NCBI RefSeq assembly: GCF_042654245.1
Contig: NZ_JBHSGI010000031.1
Coordinates: forward strand, 62,001 to 126,000
DNA: 64,000 nt
From: Seohaeicola_A nanhaiensis
Lineage (GTDB): Bacteria > Pseudomonadota > Alphaproteobacteria > Rhodobacterales > Rhodobacteraceae
Reading direction: 5' to 3'
How positions within the stretch are numbered: position 1 is the first letter of the stretch; the number at the start of each line of letters is the position of its first letter. The position numbers and the translations under genes were made by a program. Positions 23,698 to 33,039 of the stretch are shown here, in pieces. Under the pieces are notes generated by a model. That model was not told the DNA's origin. It saw only the letters and a list, made by a program, of their open reading frames with translations, and ran no database searches.

Positions 23698-25004
23698 GCA
23701 ATGTCGAAATCGGTTTCAGCGCGCTGGGGATATTGTTTGTCCTGCTCGCGATGCGCATCCCGATTGGTCTTTCGCTGATCGTGGTTTCTTTCGGCGGGCT
23801 CTGGGTTCTGATCGGCTGGAAAGGTGCCTATGGTTCAATCGGGATCGTGCCCTACAAGTTCACGGCGAACTGGGTTCTGAGTTCGATTCCCATGTTCCTG
23901 TTGATGGGATACGTTGCCTATCACGCCCAGCTGACCAAGGGTCTGTTCCAGGCCGCGCGGGTATGGATGGGCGCGTTACCAGGCGGGCTGGCAATATCCG
24001 CGGTCATCGGCTCTTCCGTTTTCGCGGCTGTGACCGGGTCATCGCTGGCCTGCACCGCCGCCATGGGCCGGATCGCCGTGCCGGAAATGCTGAGAAGCAA
24101 CTACCACCCCGAACTGGCCACCGGCACCGTTGCCATCGCCGGCACCATCGGCGCGCTGATACCTCCGTCGATCCTGCTGATCCTATACGGAGTGATCGCC
24201 AGCCAGCCGGTGCCGCATCTCTTCCTTGCCGGTCTGGGGGTCGGGGTCATCAGCGCCATTGCCTATGTCGTCGTCATCGTTCTGCGGGTCGCGGTCAACC
24301 CGGACATCGCCCCCCCGGTGAACAACAACTACACCTGGCGCGACCGGTTCACCGCGCTGGGGGATACCTGGCCGATCATTCTCGTGATGATTTTTATCTT
24401 TGCAGGCCTGTTCGGCGGGATATTCACAGCGACCGAGGCCGGCGCGCTTGGAGCCTTCTTTGCCTGTATCGTCGGATTTGCCAAGCGGACGCTGACCTGG
24501 CAGAAATTCCGAGCCGCCGCGCTGGAATGCCTGCTCACCACCAGCGCCTTGATCGTCATCGGCGTGGGAGCAAGCCTGTTCACGCGTTTCCTTGCGATTT
24601 CGGGTGTCGGCACGGCGATTTCCACGACCATCCTCGGTATATCCGATCAGGCAATCGTCATCCTGATCATGATCGTCGTGCTTTACCTGCTGATCGGCTG
24701 CTTTCTCGAGCCGGTCGGGGCGCTGCTGCTGACACTGCCCATCGTCCTGCCGATCATCCTCGCCGGCGGATACGACATGATCTGGTTCGGCCTGCTGCTG
24801 GTGAAACTGCTCGAGATCGGGATGGTCACGCCGCCCATCGGGATGAACGTCTTTGTCATGAAGGGCGTTGTCGGCGATCAGGTCAGCCTGACCGCGATCT
24901 TCAAGGGCGTGGGCTGGTTTATCGTCATGGATCTGGTTGTCGTCGCGGGCATGATCGCCTTTCCCGAAACGGTGCTGTGGCTGCCCAACCTTCTTCTCAA
25001 CTAG
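23694..25004 (+). CDS. dctM: TRAP transporter large permease DctM
   Basis: 436 residues, about twelve membrane segments. IPMFLLMGYVAYHAQL and the two inverted-repeat hairpin regions, SSVFAAVTGSSLACTAAMG and GTIGALIPPSILLILYGV, are hallmark DctM segments. The PP near residue 160 belongs to the substrate/Na+ binding loop. The start is coupled to dctQ by ATGA. The MaoC gene follows after 34 bp. Confidence 0.94.
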   Translation: MSNVEIGFSALGILFVLLAMRIPIGLSLIVVSFGGLWVLIGWKGAYGSIGIVPYKFTANWVLSSIPMFLLMGYVAYHAQLTKGLFQAARVWMGALPGGLAISAVIGSSVFAAVTGSSLACTAAMGRIAVPEMLRSNYHPELATGTVAIAGTIGALIPPSILLILYGVIASQPVPHLFLAGLGVGVISAIAYVVVIVLRVAVNPDIAPPVNNNYTWRDRFTALGDTWPIILVMIFIFAGLFGGIFTATEAGALGAFFACIVGFAKRTLTWQKFRAAALECLLTTSALIVIGVGASLFTRFLAISGVGTAISTTILGISDQAIVILIMIVVLYLLIGCFLEPVGALLLTLPIVLPIILAGGYDMIWFGLLLVKLLEIGMVTPPIGMNVFVMKGVVGDQVSLTAIFKGVGWFIVMDLVVVAGMIAFPETVLWLPNLLLN

Positions 25005-25038
25005 ACCCTATCCAACGACTAAGAACAGGAAACGGAAA

Positions 25039-25491
25039 ATGAAAACCATCACTGGCCTCGACGAACTCAAGTCAATGATCGGCCAGACCATCGGCCCGTC
25101 GGACTGGCTGACCGTGACGCAGGAGATGATCGACGGCTTTGCCAAAGTCACCGGCGACAACCAGTGGATCCACGTCGATGTCGAACGTGCGCGGAAAGAG
25201 TCTCCGGCGGGCACGACCATCGCCCACGGGTTCCTGGTGCTGTCGCTGATCGGCAGTCTGCAACCGGGGATCTACACCGTTAGATCAAGACAGACCCTGA
25301 ACTACGGCATCGAGAAGCTGCGCTTTCTGAACATGGTGCGTTCGGGCGCCCGCATCCGCCTGTCCGAGCAGATTCAGTCGGTCGAGGATACCGGCAAGGG
25401 CCATCGCACCACCTCGCGCGTGACCATCGAGGTCGAGGGGGAAGAGCGCCCCGCTGTCGTCGCCGATCTGGTGTTTCTCTATTTCTTCTGA
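25039..25491 (+). CDS. MaoC-like (R)-specific enoyl-CoA hydratase
   Basis: 150 residues, a single hot-dog domain. FAKVTGDNQWIHVD and the following GTTIAHGFLVLSL contain the hydratase-2 motif, with catalytic Asp (in GDNQW) and His (in IHVD). The reaction would be syn-hydration of a 2-enoyl-CoA to a (3R)-hydroxyacyl-CoA, which matches the R-specific MFE-2-like SDR at 30523-31431. Sits between dctM and the acyl-CoA ligase in one unit. Confidence 0.88.
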   Translation: MKTITGLDELKSMIGQTIGPSDWLTVTQEMIDGFAKVTGDNQWIHVDVERARKESPAGTTIAHGFLVLSLIGSLQPGIYTVRSRQTLNYGIEKLRFLNMVRSGARIRLSEQIQSVEDTGKGHRTTSRVTIEVEGEERPAVVADLVFLYFF

Positions 25492-25527
25492 CGCCGCGCC
25501 GCCTGTTACCGCCAAGGGAGGATGACC

Positions 25528-27117
25528 ATGTCTACGGATCCGGCGTTGCTGCCGCTGAGGAAAATCGCAACTTACGATGCGCTTCTGAACCATCACGCGG
25601 TTGCCAACCGCGATCGGATCGGACTGCGGTATGGCGACGAACTCTATACCTTCGGCGAGATGAACCTGCGCGCCAACCGAGTGGCGAACGGTCTGATGGC
25701 CGCTGGGTTGACCAAGGGCGCCCGGGTCACTCACATTGGCAAGAACGACTCCCGGTTCTTCGATATCCTCGGAGGCTGTGCGAAATCCGGAGTTGTCTTC
25801 TCGCCGATCAGCTGGCGGCTCGCGCCTCCGGAAATGGTCGATCTGCTGAACGATTTCGATGTGAAGATCGTCTTCCTGGATGCCGAGATGGATCATGTGG
25901 CCGAAGCGATCGCGGTCAATTGCCCGCAGGTCCAACAGATCATCGGGATCGGCCGGGCGTTCGGCCAGGCCCCCGAGTTCGACGTCTGGATCGACGCGCA
26001 GGAAGATGCGGGTCCCGGTCTGGACGTCGATCCCGAGGATATCGTCCTGCAAATCCACACCTCTGGAACGACAGGCCGGCCGAAAGGGGCAATGCTGTCC
26101 CACAGCAATATCCTGGGTCTGGCCAAGCATGCCCTGACCGGTGACGTCGGGACCTGGGCGCCCGAAGATATCAACCTGGTCCCGCTGCCGCTGTTTCACT
26201 CCGGGGGAACCTGTTACGCGCTATACGGGCTCCTGGTGGGCGCGACGACCTATCTGGTCCGCGAACCGCGGCCCGATCTGATGTTCGACGCCTTCGGGAA
26301 GGAGAAGATCACCAAGGCAGGGTTCGTGCCGGCCGTGATCCAGATGGTCGTGAACCATCCCGATTTCGATCGTGCCAAGGTGGCGACCCTTCAATGTGTT
26401 TACTACGGCGGCGCTCCGATCACTGCGGCGCTGCTGGAGCAGGCGATGAAGCTTCTTGGCTGCGGATTTCATCAGATGTTCGGCATGACCGAGAGTTCCA
26501 CCGCAGGCACCTCGCTTTTACCCGACGAGCACGACGTTACCCGGCCCGAGTTGCTGAAGTCCTGCGGCCGGGCAAATTCCGACACGCAGATCCGCATCGT
26601 GGATGCCGGTCGACAGGATGTGCCGGCGGGTGAATCCGGAGAGATCGTCCTGAAGTCGCCCGGCATCATGAAGGGTTATTACAAGCGGCCCGAAGCCAGT
26701 GCCGACGTGTTGCAGGACGGCTGGTACTATACCGGGGATGTCGGATATCTGACCCCCGAAGGATATCTCTACATCCGGGACCGACTCAAGGACATGATCA
26801 TTTCCGGTGGCGAGAACATCTACCCAGCCGAAGTGGAACAGGGGCTGGCCCGCCATCCGGCGATACTCGAGTGCGGTGTCATCGGGGTTCCCTCGGCCAA
26901 ATGGGGCGAGGAGGTGAAGGCCTGTGTCGTACTGCGGCCCGGCCATTCGGCGACCGAAGCGGAAATCATCACCCACTGTCGCAGCCTGCTGGCGGGTTAC
27001 AAATGCCCGAAGTCGGTCGATTTCATCGACGCCCTGCCCCGCAACGCAAACGGCAAGATCTTGAAGCGCGTTCTGCGTGAGCCCTATTGGTCGGCGACCG
27101 ACCGTCAGGTGAGCTGA
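25528..27117 (+). CDS. Acyl-CoA ligase (AMP-dependent, ANL family)
   Basis: 529 residues. The P-loop IHTSGTTGRPKGAM, the aromatic gate/A5 region FGMTESSTAGT, the YYTGDVGYL motif with its catalytic Asp, LKDMIISGGENIYPAE (hinge region) and a C-terminal NANGKILKRVLRE with the adenylation Lys are all present. The reaction is acid + ATP + CoA to acyl-CoA. The ATG at 25528 is six bases after GGGAGG; ATG 25522 abuts it. Follows the TRAP genes, so the imported acid is a likely substrate. Specificity (aromatic, alicyclic or aliphatic) cannot be called. Confidence 0.92.
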   Translation: MSTDPALLPLRKIATYDALLNHHAVANRDRIGLRYGDELYTFGEMNLRANRVANGLMAAGLTKGARVTHIGKNDSRFFDILGGCAKSGVVFSPISWRLAPPEMVDLLNDFDVKIVFLDAEMDHVAEAIAVNCPQVQQIIGIGRAFGQAPEFDVWIDAQEDAGPGLDVDPEDIVLQIHTSGTTGRPKGAMLSHSNILGLAKHALTGDVGTWAPEDINLVPLPLFHSGGTCYALYGLLVGATTYLVREPRPDLMFDAFGKEKITKAGFVPAVIQMVVNHPDFDRAKVATLQCVYYGGAPITAALLEQAMKLLGCGFHQMFGMTESSTAGTSLLPDEHDVTRPELLKSCGRANSDTQIRIVDAGRQDVPAGESGEIVLKSPGIMKGYYKRPEASADVLQDGWYYTGDVGYLTPEGYLYIRDRLKDMIISGGENIYPAEVEQGLARHPAILECGVIGVPSAKWGEEVKACVVLRPGHSATEAEIITHCRSLLAGYKCPKSVDFIDALPRNANGKILKRVLREPYWSATDRQVS

Positions 27118-27170
27118 GCGCCGTCATGGACGTTCGACCCGGAGTCTTCTCCCACCGGGCCGAATGAACT

Positions 27171-27215
27171 GCGGGTGGCCGCAGACTGGATGCTGCCACC
27201 CGCTTCTTGCTTTCC
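27171..27215 (+). terminator. Hairpin with T-rich tail between ligase and crotonase genes
   Basis: GCGGGTGGC (27171-27179) pairs with GCCACCCGC (27195-27203), followed by TTCTTGCTTTCC. It could end the dctPQM-maoC-ligase unit or attenuate read-through into the crotonase at 27237. Confidence 0.6.
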
Positions 27216-27236
27216 ATAACCCAGCGGGACCACGCC

Positions 27237-28133
27237 ATGACCTTTGAGACCATTCGATACGAGATCGTCGATGGAGTCGCCCGTATCTGTCTGAACCGGC
27301 CCGAGCATCGAAACACCATGAACGTGCAGATGATGCGGGATATCCTTTCCGCCCTCGATCTGGCCGATGCCGATGACGCGGTGCGGGTGATCCTGTTCCA
27401 CGGAGCGGGCCGCATGTTCTGCGCCGGCGCGGATCTCTCGGCGGGGGGTGAAACCTTCGACTATGACAGCCGCGCGGGCGGCAGTTCGGGGCCGGTGCGT
27501 GCGGATGCAACCATCGACTATGCCCATCCCGAGGTGCGCGACGGTGCGGGCCTGATGACATTGCGGATCTTCAATGCGACCAAACCGGTGATCGCGGCGG
27601 TTCATGGCGCCGCCGTTGGCGTGGGCTCGTCACTGATTACTGCAATGGACGCCCGCTTTGCCGCGGACGATACGAAGTTCGGCTTTGTCTTCACGCGCCG
27701 CGGCATCGTCCCCGAGGGTGCCTCGACCTGGTTCCTGACGCGGCAGGTCGGGATCGGCACGGCGCTGGACTGGTGTCTTTCGGGGCGCGTATTTCCAGCG
27801 CAGGAAGCGCTTGAGAAGGGCTTTGTGCGCTCGCTTCATCCAGAGGACCAAGTGCTGGATGCAGCGATGGCCTATGCTCGGGAGCTTGCAACGAATACCG
27901 CGCCGGTCTCGGTGGCGCTCACGCGGCAGATGTTGTGGCGAATGGCAGGGGCGGACCATCCGATGATGGCGCACCGGCTTGACAGCCGGGGCGTCTATGT
28001 CCGCGGACGCATGGCAGATGCGCGGGAGGGCGTGACCAGTTTCCTGGAAAAGCGCGCGCCCAGATTTACCGACCGTGTGTCCACCGACATGCCGGACTTC
28101 TATCCCTGGTGGGATGAGCCCGACTATTTCTAG
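27237..28133 (+). CDS. Enoyl-CoA hydratase/isomerase family (crotonase) 1
   Basis: 298 residues. ICLNRPEHRNTMN, the oxyanion-hole segment FCAGADLSAGG and VHGAAVGVGSSL, then RRGIVPEGASTWFL with a Glu at the catalytic position. A 30-residue insertion after the CAGADL loop is longer than usual. The reaction may be hydration, isomerisation or C-C hydrolysis of an acyl-CoA. The ATG at 27237 has a modest GCGGGA site. It is the last + strand gene before the convergent acyl-CoA dehydrogenase pair (7 bp between stops). Confidence 0.88.
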   Translation: MTFETIRYEIVDGVARICLNRPEHRNTMNVQMMRDILSALDLADADDAVRVILFHGAGRMFCAGADLSAGGETFDYDSRAGGSSGPVRADATIDYAHPEVRDGAGLMTLRIFNATKPVIAAVHGAAVGVGSSLITAMDARFAADDTKFGFVFTRRGIVPEGASTWFLTRQVGIGTALDWCLSGRVFPAQEALEKGFVRSLHPEDQVLDAAMAYARELATNTAPVSVALTRQMLWRMAGADHPMMAHRLDSRGVYVRGRMADAREGVTSFLEKRAPRFTDRVSTDMPDFYPWWDEPDYF

Positions 28134-28140
28134 GCTGGCC

Positions 28141-29259
28141 TCAGGCGGCGCGCCCGCTTAGGGACGCAAATCGCGCCTGATGATGGCCGATATCGCCGAA
28201 CATCGGTTCGCAGGCGATCAGGCGCTTGAAATACTGGCCGACGGCAACCTCCTGGCTGACTCCCATCCCGCCGTGCAACTGCACCGCGTTGCGGCCGACA
28301 TACCGAGACGACTGGATGCATTGAACCTTGGCGGCCGAGACCGCCCGCATGCGGTCTTGCTTTCCCTCGCTCAGGCCAGCAGCTGCGCCAAGGGACATGG
28401 CTTCGGCGGCGGACAGCTCGCTTTGCATTTCCGCAATGCGATGCCGCAGGGCCTGGAAATTGCCGATTTCGGTGCCGAACTGCCTGCGGGATTTTACATG
28501 CTCGATGGTCAGCCGCAGCGCCGCGCGCATTGCCCCAACAGCTTCCGCGCAGACGAATACGGCCGCCAGATCGAATGCGGCGTCAATGGCCTTGCGGGCG
28601 TCGGCTGTCGCCGCGCCCAGGCGTTCGGCCGGAACATCGTCAAAGATCATATCCGCGCCAGCGCGGTCATCGACCAGCCGATAGGTATTGAGGGTCAACC
28701 CCGGCGCGTCGCGATTCACGATTGCCACGACAGGCGCGCCCTGCTCTTGCGCCACCACTAGAAACCGGTCCGCCAGCGGAGCATCCATCACAACCATCTT
28801 CTCGCCCCGCAGCCGCAGGCCGTCATCCGTGGCCGTGGCCACCGTCGTGCTGCGGAAGGGATCGAAGCGCGCCGTTTTCTCGGCATGTGCGACGGCCAGC
28901 CGCAAACGTCCCTCGGCGATCGCCGGAAGCATCGCCTGCTTCTGCGCCTCGTCGCCCAGCCGAATGATCAATTCGGCGCCCAGAACTGCCGTCGACAGGA
29001 ACGGGTCAATGACCAGATGCCGACCCAATGCTTCGGCCACGAGATGGAGGTCCATCGCCCCCATGCCGATACCACCATAGGAGTCCGGGATTATCAGGCC
29101 GGTCACGCCAAGGTCGGCCAGTCCCTGCCAGGTATCCGAGGGTTCAGGCGGCCACGAGGCAGTCAGTTTCCGCCACGATGCCATGTCATAGCTGTCGGCC
29201 AGCCAGGCATTCAGGCTGTCGCACAGCATCGATTGCTCAAGGCTCAGAGAGAAATCCAT
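28141..29259 (-). CDS. Acyl-CoA dehydrogenase, probable heteromer subunit A
   Basis: 372 residues in the ACAD fold: N-terminal helices, then LGVTGLIIPDSYGGIGMG and a C-terminal domain with SRRQFGTEIGNFQALRHRIAEM and QLHGGMGVSQEVAVG. The middle-domain FAD motif (T-E-P-x-A/G-S) is poorly conserved (AVAHAEKTARFD), as seen in the divergent subunit of FadE28/29-like alpha2beta2 dehydrogenases. The adjacent ACAD at 29263 is 3 bp upstream in the same operon, as expected for such a pair. Likely reaction: alpha,beta-desaturation of a bulky or branched acyl-CoA. Confidence 0.87.
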   Translation of the reverse strand: MDFSLSLEQSMLCDSLNAWLADSYDMASWRKLTASWPPEPSDTWQGLADLGVTGLIIPDSYGGIGMGAMDLHLVAEALGRHLVIDPFLSTAVLGAELIIRLGDEAQKQAMLPAIAEGRLRLAVAHAEKTARFDPFRSTTVATATDDGLRLRGEKMVVMDAPLADRFLVVAQEQGAPVVAIVNRDAPGLTLNTYRLVDDRAGADMIFDDVPAERLGAATADARKAIDAAFDLAAVFVCAEAVGAMRAALRLTIEHVKSRRQFGTEIGNFQALRHRIAEMQSELSAAEAMSLGAAAGLSEGKQDRMRAVSAAKVQCIQSSRYVGRNAVQLHGGMGVSQEVAVGQYFKRLIACEPMFGDIGHHQARFASLSGRAA

Positions 29260-29262
29260 CGT

Positions 29263-30462
29263 TCACACCTCGGCATAGATCAGGTTGGCGAGAATGTTCA
29301 GCTGCGTCTCGGACGAGCCGCCGTAGATCGTCGCGGCACGCAGGAACAGCATCTCTTCCATCTTGCCCTGCGCGCTTTCGGGCGCCGGCGGCGACAGTTG
29401 CGAGCCGTCCTGTGCCGGGTGAAACGCCAGTCCGGCATACCCCATGGCTTCGACGCTCAGTTCTGTCACCGACTGGATCAGCCGGGTGCCGCGCAGCTTC
29501 AGGATGCTGGCCGATTGCATGTTCGAAATACCCTCGTCCATCTCCCACGCGACCCGCAGGCCAAGCTGTTCCAGGCTGGCCAGCTCGATTTCCAGGGCGG
29601 TGATCTTGTCGCAAAAGCTTTGGTCCTGCGCCAGTGTTCCCTCGCCGCATGGCATGTCGCCTGCGATCTGCCACAGCCGCTGCAGGCGCCGCTTGGTCCG
29701 GGCGATCTCGGCGATGTTGAAACGTTCGTGGCCCAACAAGAACTTGGCATAGCTCCAGCCCTGACCCTCTTCGCCGATCAGGCTGTCCGCCGGAACGCGC
29801 ACTTCGTCGAAAAAGGTCTCGTTCAGGCTGTGCCCGCGGTCGATCGAAATGATCGGGCGCACGATCACGCCGGGCGTATCGATGGGGAACACGAAGAAAG
29901 AGATACCCTTCTGCGGTTTCACATCCGGATCGGTGCGAGCCAGCAGGAACAGCATGTTCGCGTGATGGGCAAGGCTGGTCCAGATCTTGTGGCCGGTAAT
30001 GACCCAGTCATCGCCGTCGCGGACCGCTCGGGTGCGCAGCGAGGCGAGGTCGGATCCCGCGCCCGGTTCGGAGAAGCCTTGCGCCCAGAAATCCTCGCCT
30101 CTGAGGATGCGCGGCAGATATCGGGCCTTCTGCTCGGCCGTTCCGTAGGTATAAAGCACCGGGCCGATGATCTGCACCCCGTGGCCCATCTGGAGCGGAA
30201 GCGGGCCATCTGCCAAACAATATTCTTCGTCGTAGATATAGCGCTGGATGGCCGACCAGCCGGTGCCGCCGGCCTCGACCGGCCAACCTGGAGCGGCCCA
30301 ACCCTTGGCATTCAGGATGCGCTGCCAGCGCCGCATCATCTCGGGCGCGATGTGGAATTGCCGCCGGGCGGCCTGGCGCAGGTCCTCCGGCAGGTGTTCC
30401 TGCAGGAACGCGCGGACCTCCATCCGAAAGCGCTGATGGTCCGCTGTCAGCTTCAGATCCAT
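29263..30462 (-). CDS. Acyl-CoA dehydrogenase, probable heteromer subunit B
   Basis: 399 residues. FSEPGAGSDLASLRT and WVITGHKIWTSLAH are the canonical FAD-contact segments. ATIYGGSSETQLNIL occupies the position where medium-chain ACADs have Y-E-G, so the usual C-terminal catalytic Glu is Gly here and the base must lie elsewhere, as in steroid-type heteromeric ACADs. The ATG at 30462 follows AAGGAGA; the reading from 30501 starts inside the gap. Fifth gene of the crotonase-thiolase-DUF35-SDR-ACAD-ACAD unit. Confidence 0.9.
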   Translation of the reverse strand: MDLKLTADHQRFRMEVRAFLQEHLPEDLRQAARRQFHIAPEMMRRWQRILNAKGWAAPGWPVEAGGTGWSAIQRYIYDEEYCLADGPLPLQMGHGVQIIGPVLYTYGTAEQKARYLPRILRGEDFWAQGFSEPGAGSDLASLRTRAVRDGDDWVITGHKIWTSLAHHANMLFLLARTDPDVKPQKGISFFVFPIDTPGVIVRPIISIDRGHSLNETFFDEVRVPADSLIGEEGQGWSYAKFLLGHERFNIAEIARTKRRLQRLWQIAGDMPCGEGTLAQDQSFCDKITALEIELASLEQLGLRVAWEMDEGISNMQSASILKLRGTRLIQSVTELSVEAMGYAGLAFHPAQDGSQLSPPAPESAQGKMEEMLFLRAATIYGGSSETQLNILANLIYAEV

Positions 30463-30522
30463 GGCGCAATTCTCCTTGGGCAAATCGGAGCGGCGGCGCA
30501 TGGGCGCCGCCGTTCAGGTCAA

Positions 30523-31431
30523 TCAGCGGGCGAGCGAATCCAGACGTTCCTGGATCTTGCCCTCGGCCCCCGGCGTGCAGGGGTCGGCCCGGGTGAGATC
30601 GGTGATATCGTCGAACCGTTCCGCGACCTGTTCGATCGTCACCCCCTTCGCAGGGTCGAACTGAACGCCGCGCGTCTCGAACATGTGGACACGGCCAAAG
30701 CCGCCCGCCGCGGCGGTTATGGTCGCGCCGCTCACGTCGCATTCTTCCGAGCAGAGATAGGCGACAGCCGGCGAAACCAGTCCCGGCTTGAGCTTTGCCA
30801 TGAAGTCTTCGTCCATGCCGAGGTTGCCGGTCATCCGGGTCAGGGCGCCGGGAGAGATGCAGTTGACCTTCACGTTGTTCTTCTGGCCTTCGATGGCCAG
30901 CGTGTTCATCAATCCGACCATGCCCAGCTTGGCCGAGCCATAGTTCGACTGGCCGAAGTTGCCGCTGGTCCCCGCGATGGAGGTGGTGAAGACGATGCGT
31001 CCGAAGCCCTGCGCGTTCATGTGCTTCCAGGCGGCATGGGCGCAATAGAGGGTACCGAAGTAATGCACGCCAAAGACGAATTCGAAATCGTCCAGATCGG
31101 CCTTGGCGAAACTCTTGTCCCGCAGGACGCCGGCGTTGCAGATCAGGATGTCGATGCGGCCAAAGCTGTCCAGCGCGGTCTGGATGATCGCGGCGCCGCC
31201 TTCCCGTGTGGCCACGCTGTCATAATTGGCGACCGCTTCGCCCCCGGCGGCCTTGATCTCTGCCACCACCTTGTCGGCCGCGGAACTGTTGCCGCCCTCG
31301 CCGCTGACCGAGCCGCCCAGATCGTTCACGACGACTTTCGCTCCGCGCGAGGCAAGCAGCAACGCGTGTTCGCGGCCCAGACCGGCGCCCGCGCCGGTCA
31401 CGACGGCGACTCTGCCATCAAATCGGATCAT
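30523..31431 (-). CDS. MFE-2-like (3R)-hydroxyacyl-CoA dehydrogenase (SDR)
   Basis: 302 residues. MIRFDGRVAVVTGAGAGLGREHAL, then VVVNDLGG and the insertion GGNSSAADKVVAEIKAAGG, matches the dehydrogenase domain of peroxisomal multifunctional enzyme type 2 (HSD17B4) and bacterial ChsB1-like proteins. A catalytic Ser (TTSIAG) and YGSAK are present. The likely reaction is NAD-dependent oxidation of a (3R)-hydroxyacyl-CoA, which pairs with the MaoC hydratase at 25039. If the hydroxyl is tertiary it cannot be oxidised and the aldolase would act instead, so this enzyme may serve a second round. Confidence 0.9.
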   Translation of the reverse strand: MIRFDGRVAVVTGAGAGLGREHALLLASRGAKVVVNDLGGSVSGEGGNSSAADKVVAEIKAAGGEAVANYDSVATREGGAAIIQTALDSFGRIDILICNAGVLRDKSFAKADLDDFEFVFGVHYFGTLYCAHAAWKHMNAQGFGRIVFTTSIAGTSGNFGQSNYGSAKLGMVGLMNTLAIEGQKNNVKVNCISPGALTRMTGNLGMDEDFMAKLKPGLVSPAVAYLCSEECDVSGATITAAAGGFGRVHMFETRGVQFDPAKGVTIEQVAERFDDITDLTRADPCTPGAEGKIQERLDSLAR

Positions 31432-31467
31432 CTCTTCAACTCCTTTTCATTTTCTGCGGCCAGGCTT

Positions 31468-31848
31468 TCAGCCCTGGACCGGTGCGAACATCGGCGTTGG
31501 AATGCCGTTCCTGTCCTTGAAGACGACGGCGACCGGATCGTCGATGCGGATCGCATCCAGGTCGCAATCGACGATGTTGGTCATCATCTTGATCCCTTCG
31601 TCCAGCGTAACGTAGGCAAGGGCATACGGAGGTTCGGCGCGGCGAAAGACCGAGACCGAATAGATGCGGCCGCGTCCCGAGCAGGTGATCCAGCTCAGGT
31701 TATCGCTGCTGCAAAAGGGGCAGATCACCCTCGGGTAGTAATGCGGTTCACCGCAATCCTCGCACTTCGCGAGGATCAGGCTGCCGTCTTCGGATTGCCA
31801 TTGGGGTGCTTCGCTGCGCGCCGGGCGCGGTGTTCTGGGATCAGACAC
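31468..31848 (-). CDS. DUF35 Zn-ribbon/OB-fold protein (ChsH2-C/IpfE/BbsA-like)
   Basis: 126 residues. C29-x2-C32 and C43-x2-C46 (CEDCG and CPFCS) form the rubredoxin-like Zn ribbon, followed by an OB-fold strand set (GRIYSVSVFRR, ALAYVTLDEG). DUF35 proteins form complexes with thiolase-like partners, for example Ltp2 with the ChsH2 DUF35 domain in steroid side-chain cleavage and IpfD/IpfE in ibuprofen degradation. It lies 5 bp after the thiolase-like gene, so the partner is almost certainly that protein. Confidence 0.9.
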   Translation of the reverse strand: MSDPRTPRPARSEAPQWQSEDGSLILAKCEDCGEPHYYPRVICPFCSSDNLSWITCSGRGRIYSVSVFRRAEPPYALAYVTLDEGIKMMTNIVDCDLDAIRIDDPVAVVFKDRNGIPTPMFAPVQG

Positions 31849-31853
31849 AGACG

Positions 31854-33023
31854 TTACTCCCTTTCCAGGATCAGGGTGGCGGACCCGTGACGCGACCCGA
31901 GGTAGCCGCCCGTTCCGTGGGCCAGCGCCAGGTCACATCCGGGCACCTGAACAGCCGGATGCGCCTCGCCGCGCAGCTGACGGACGGCCTCGATCACCTT
32001 GGTCATTCCGCCGCGGTTGGCTGGATGATTGCTGCACAAGCCGCCACCATCGGTGTTGAACGGCAGCTTGCCGACCCCGGAGATCAGGTTGCCGTCGGCG
32101 ACGAACTTGCCGCCCTCGCCCTTCTTGCAGAACCCGAGATCCTCGAGCGTCATAAGGACGGTGATGGTGAAACTGTCGTAGATCGAAACGTATTTGATAT
32201 CCGCCGGCGTCACCCCGGCCTGTTCGAAGGCTTTGGGGCCGGACCAGACCGCGCCCGAAAAGGTCAGGTCCGTCTTTCCCCCGTTCAGATGCTTGACGGC
32301 CTCGCCCGAACCCCGCACCCGTACCAGCGGCCGGTTCAGCGATCTGGCGATTTCCTGCGACACGACGACAAGAGCGCCACCGCCATCGCTGATGACGCAG
32401 CAGTCCAGCTTGTGCAGCGGATCCGAAACCATCGGGCTTTCCAGAACGTCCTCGACCGTGACGACAGTGCGCAGCATGGCGTGTGGATTGTGCTGCGCAT
32501 GATGCGAGGCTGCGACCTTTACCCAAGCCAGCTGTTCCGAGGTCGTGCCGAACTCATACATGTGACGCGCGGCGCACATTCCGTAGAGGTTCGGGATGAC
32601 ATGGCCAAACGGCAGCTCGTAGGGGACATCCGGACAGTTCGGATCATCAAAGAAGGCGCCTTCGCCCTTGTTCGGTCTGCCCGTGCGCGGCTTGCCCGCA
32701 AGCGTCACGACCGCCACCGAACATTTGCCCTCGGCGATCGCCTGGGCGACGTGTCCGACGGCCAGCACATAGGAGGATCCGCCCGTGTCCGTGTTGTCCA
32801 CATAGGTCGGCCGGATCCCGAGGTATTCGGTGATGCTCAACGCGCCCAGTCCCGGAACGTCGCTGGCACAGAAAAAGCCGTCGACGTCCTGCATGGTGAG
32901 GCCCGCATCCTGCAATGCGCCCTTCACGTTTTCGGCGTGAAGCTGGATCAGCGTCTTGTCGGTTGCCTTGCGGGTGGGGTGTTCCCAGGCACCGGCGATA
33001 TAGGCGGTCGGGGTGATACTCAC
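31854..33023 (-). CDS. Thiolase-like protein lacking the catalytic Cys; probable acyl-CoA retro-aldolase
   Basis: 389 residues, thiolase/SCP-x superfamily. Where thiolases carry the nucleophile (x-C-A-S-G), this protein has DNTDTGGSS at residues 76-84, with no Cys, so ordinary thiolysis is not expected. NTDGGGLCSNHPANRGG and LALAHGTGGYLG preserve the C-terminal active-site loops in altered form. With the adjacent DUF35 protein this is the Ltp2/IpfD arrangement, which performs retro-aldol cleavage of a 3-hydroxyacyl-CoA with a tertiary carbinol, releasing propionyl- or acetyl-CoA and a ketone. Start: GTG 33023 is eight bases after AGGAG; the in-frame ATG at 33137 lies in the upstream gene. Confidence 0.85.
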   Translation of the reverse strand: MSITPTAYIAGAWEHPTRKATDKTLIQLHAENVKGALQDAGLTMQDVDGFFCASDVPGLGALSITEYLGIRPTYVDNTDTGGSSYVLAVGHVAQAIAEGKCSVAVVTLAGKPRTGRPNKGEGAFFDDPNCPDVPYELPFGHVIPNLYGMCAARHMYEFGTTSEQLAWVKVAASHHAQHNPHAMLRTVVTVEDVLESPMVSDPLHKLDCCVISDGGGALVVVSQEIARSLNRPLVRVRGSGEAVKHLNGGKTDLTFSGAVWSGPKAFEQAGVTPADIKYVSIYDSFTITVLMTLEDLGFCKKGEGGKFVADGNLISGVGKLPFNTDGGGLCSNHPANRGGMTKVIEAVRQLRGEAHPAVQVPGCDLALAHGTGGYLGSRHGSATLILERE

Positions 33024-33039
33024 TGTGCGGTCTCCTGTG

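Noticed and set aside
28885..31890. 1001-residue + strand reading frame opposite the ACAD-SDR-DUF35 genes
   Set aside because: Antisense artefact of high GC; crosses several real genes and their gaps.
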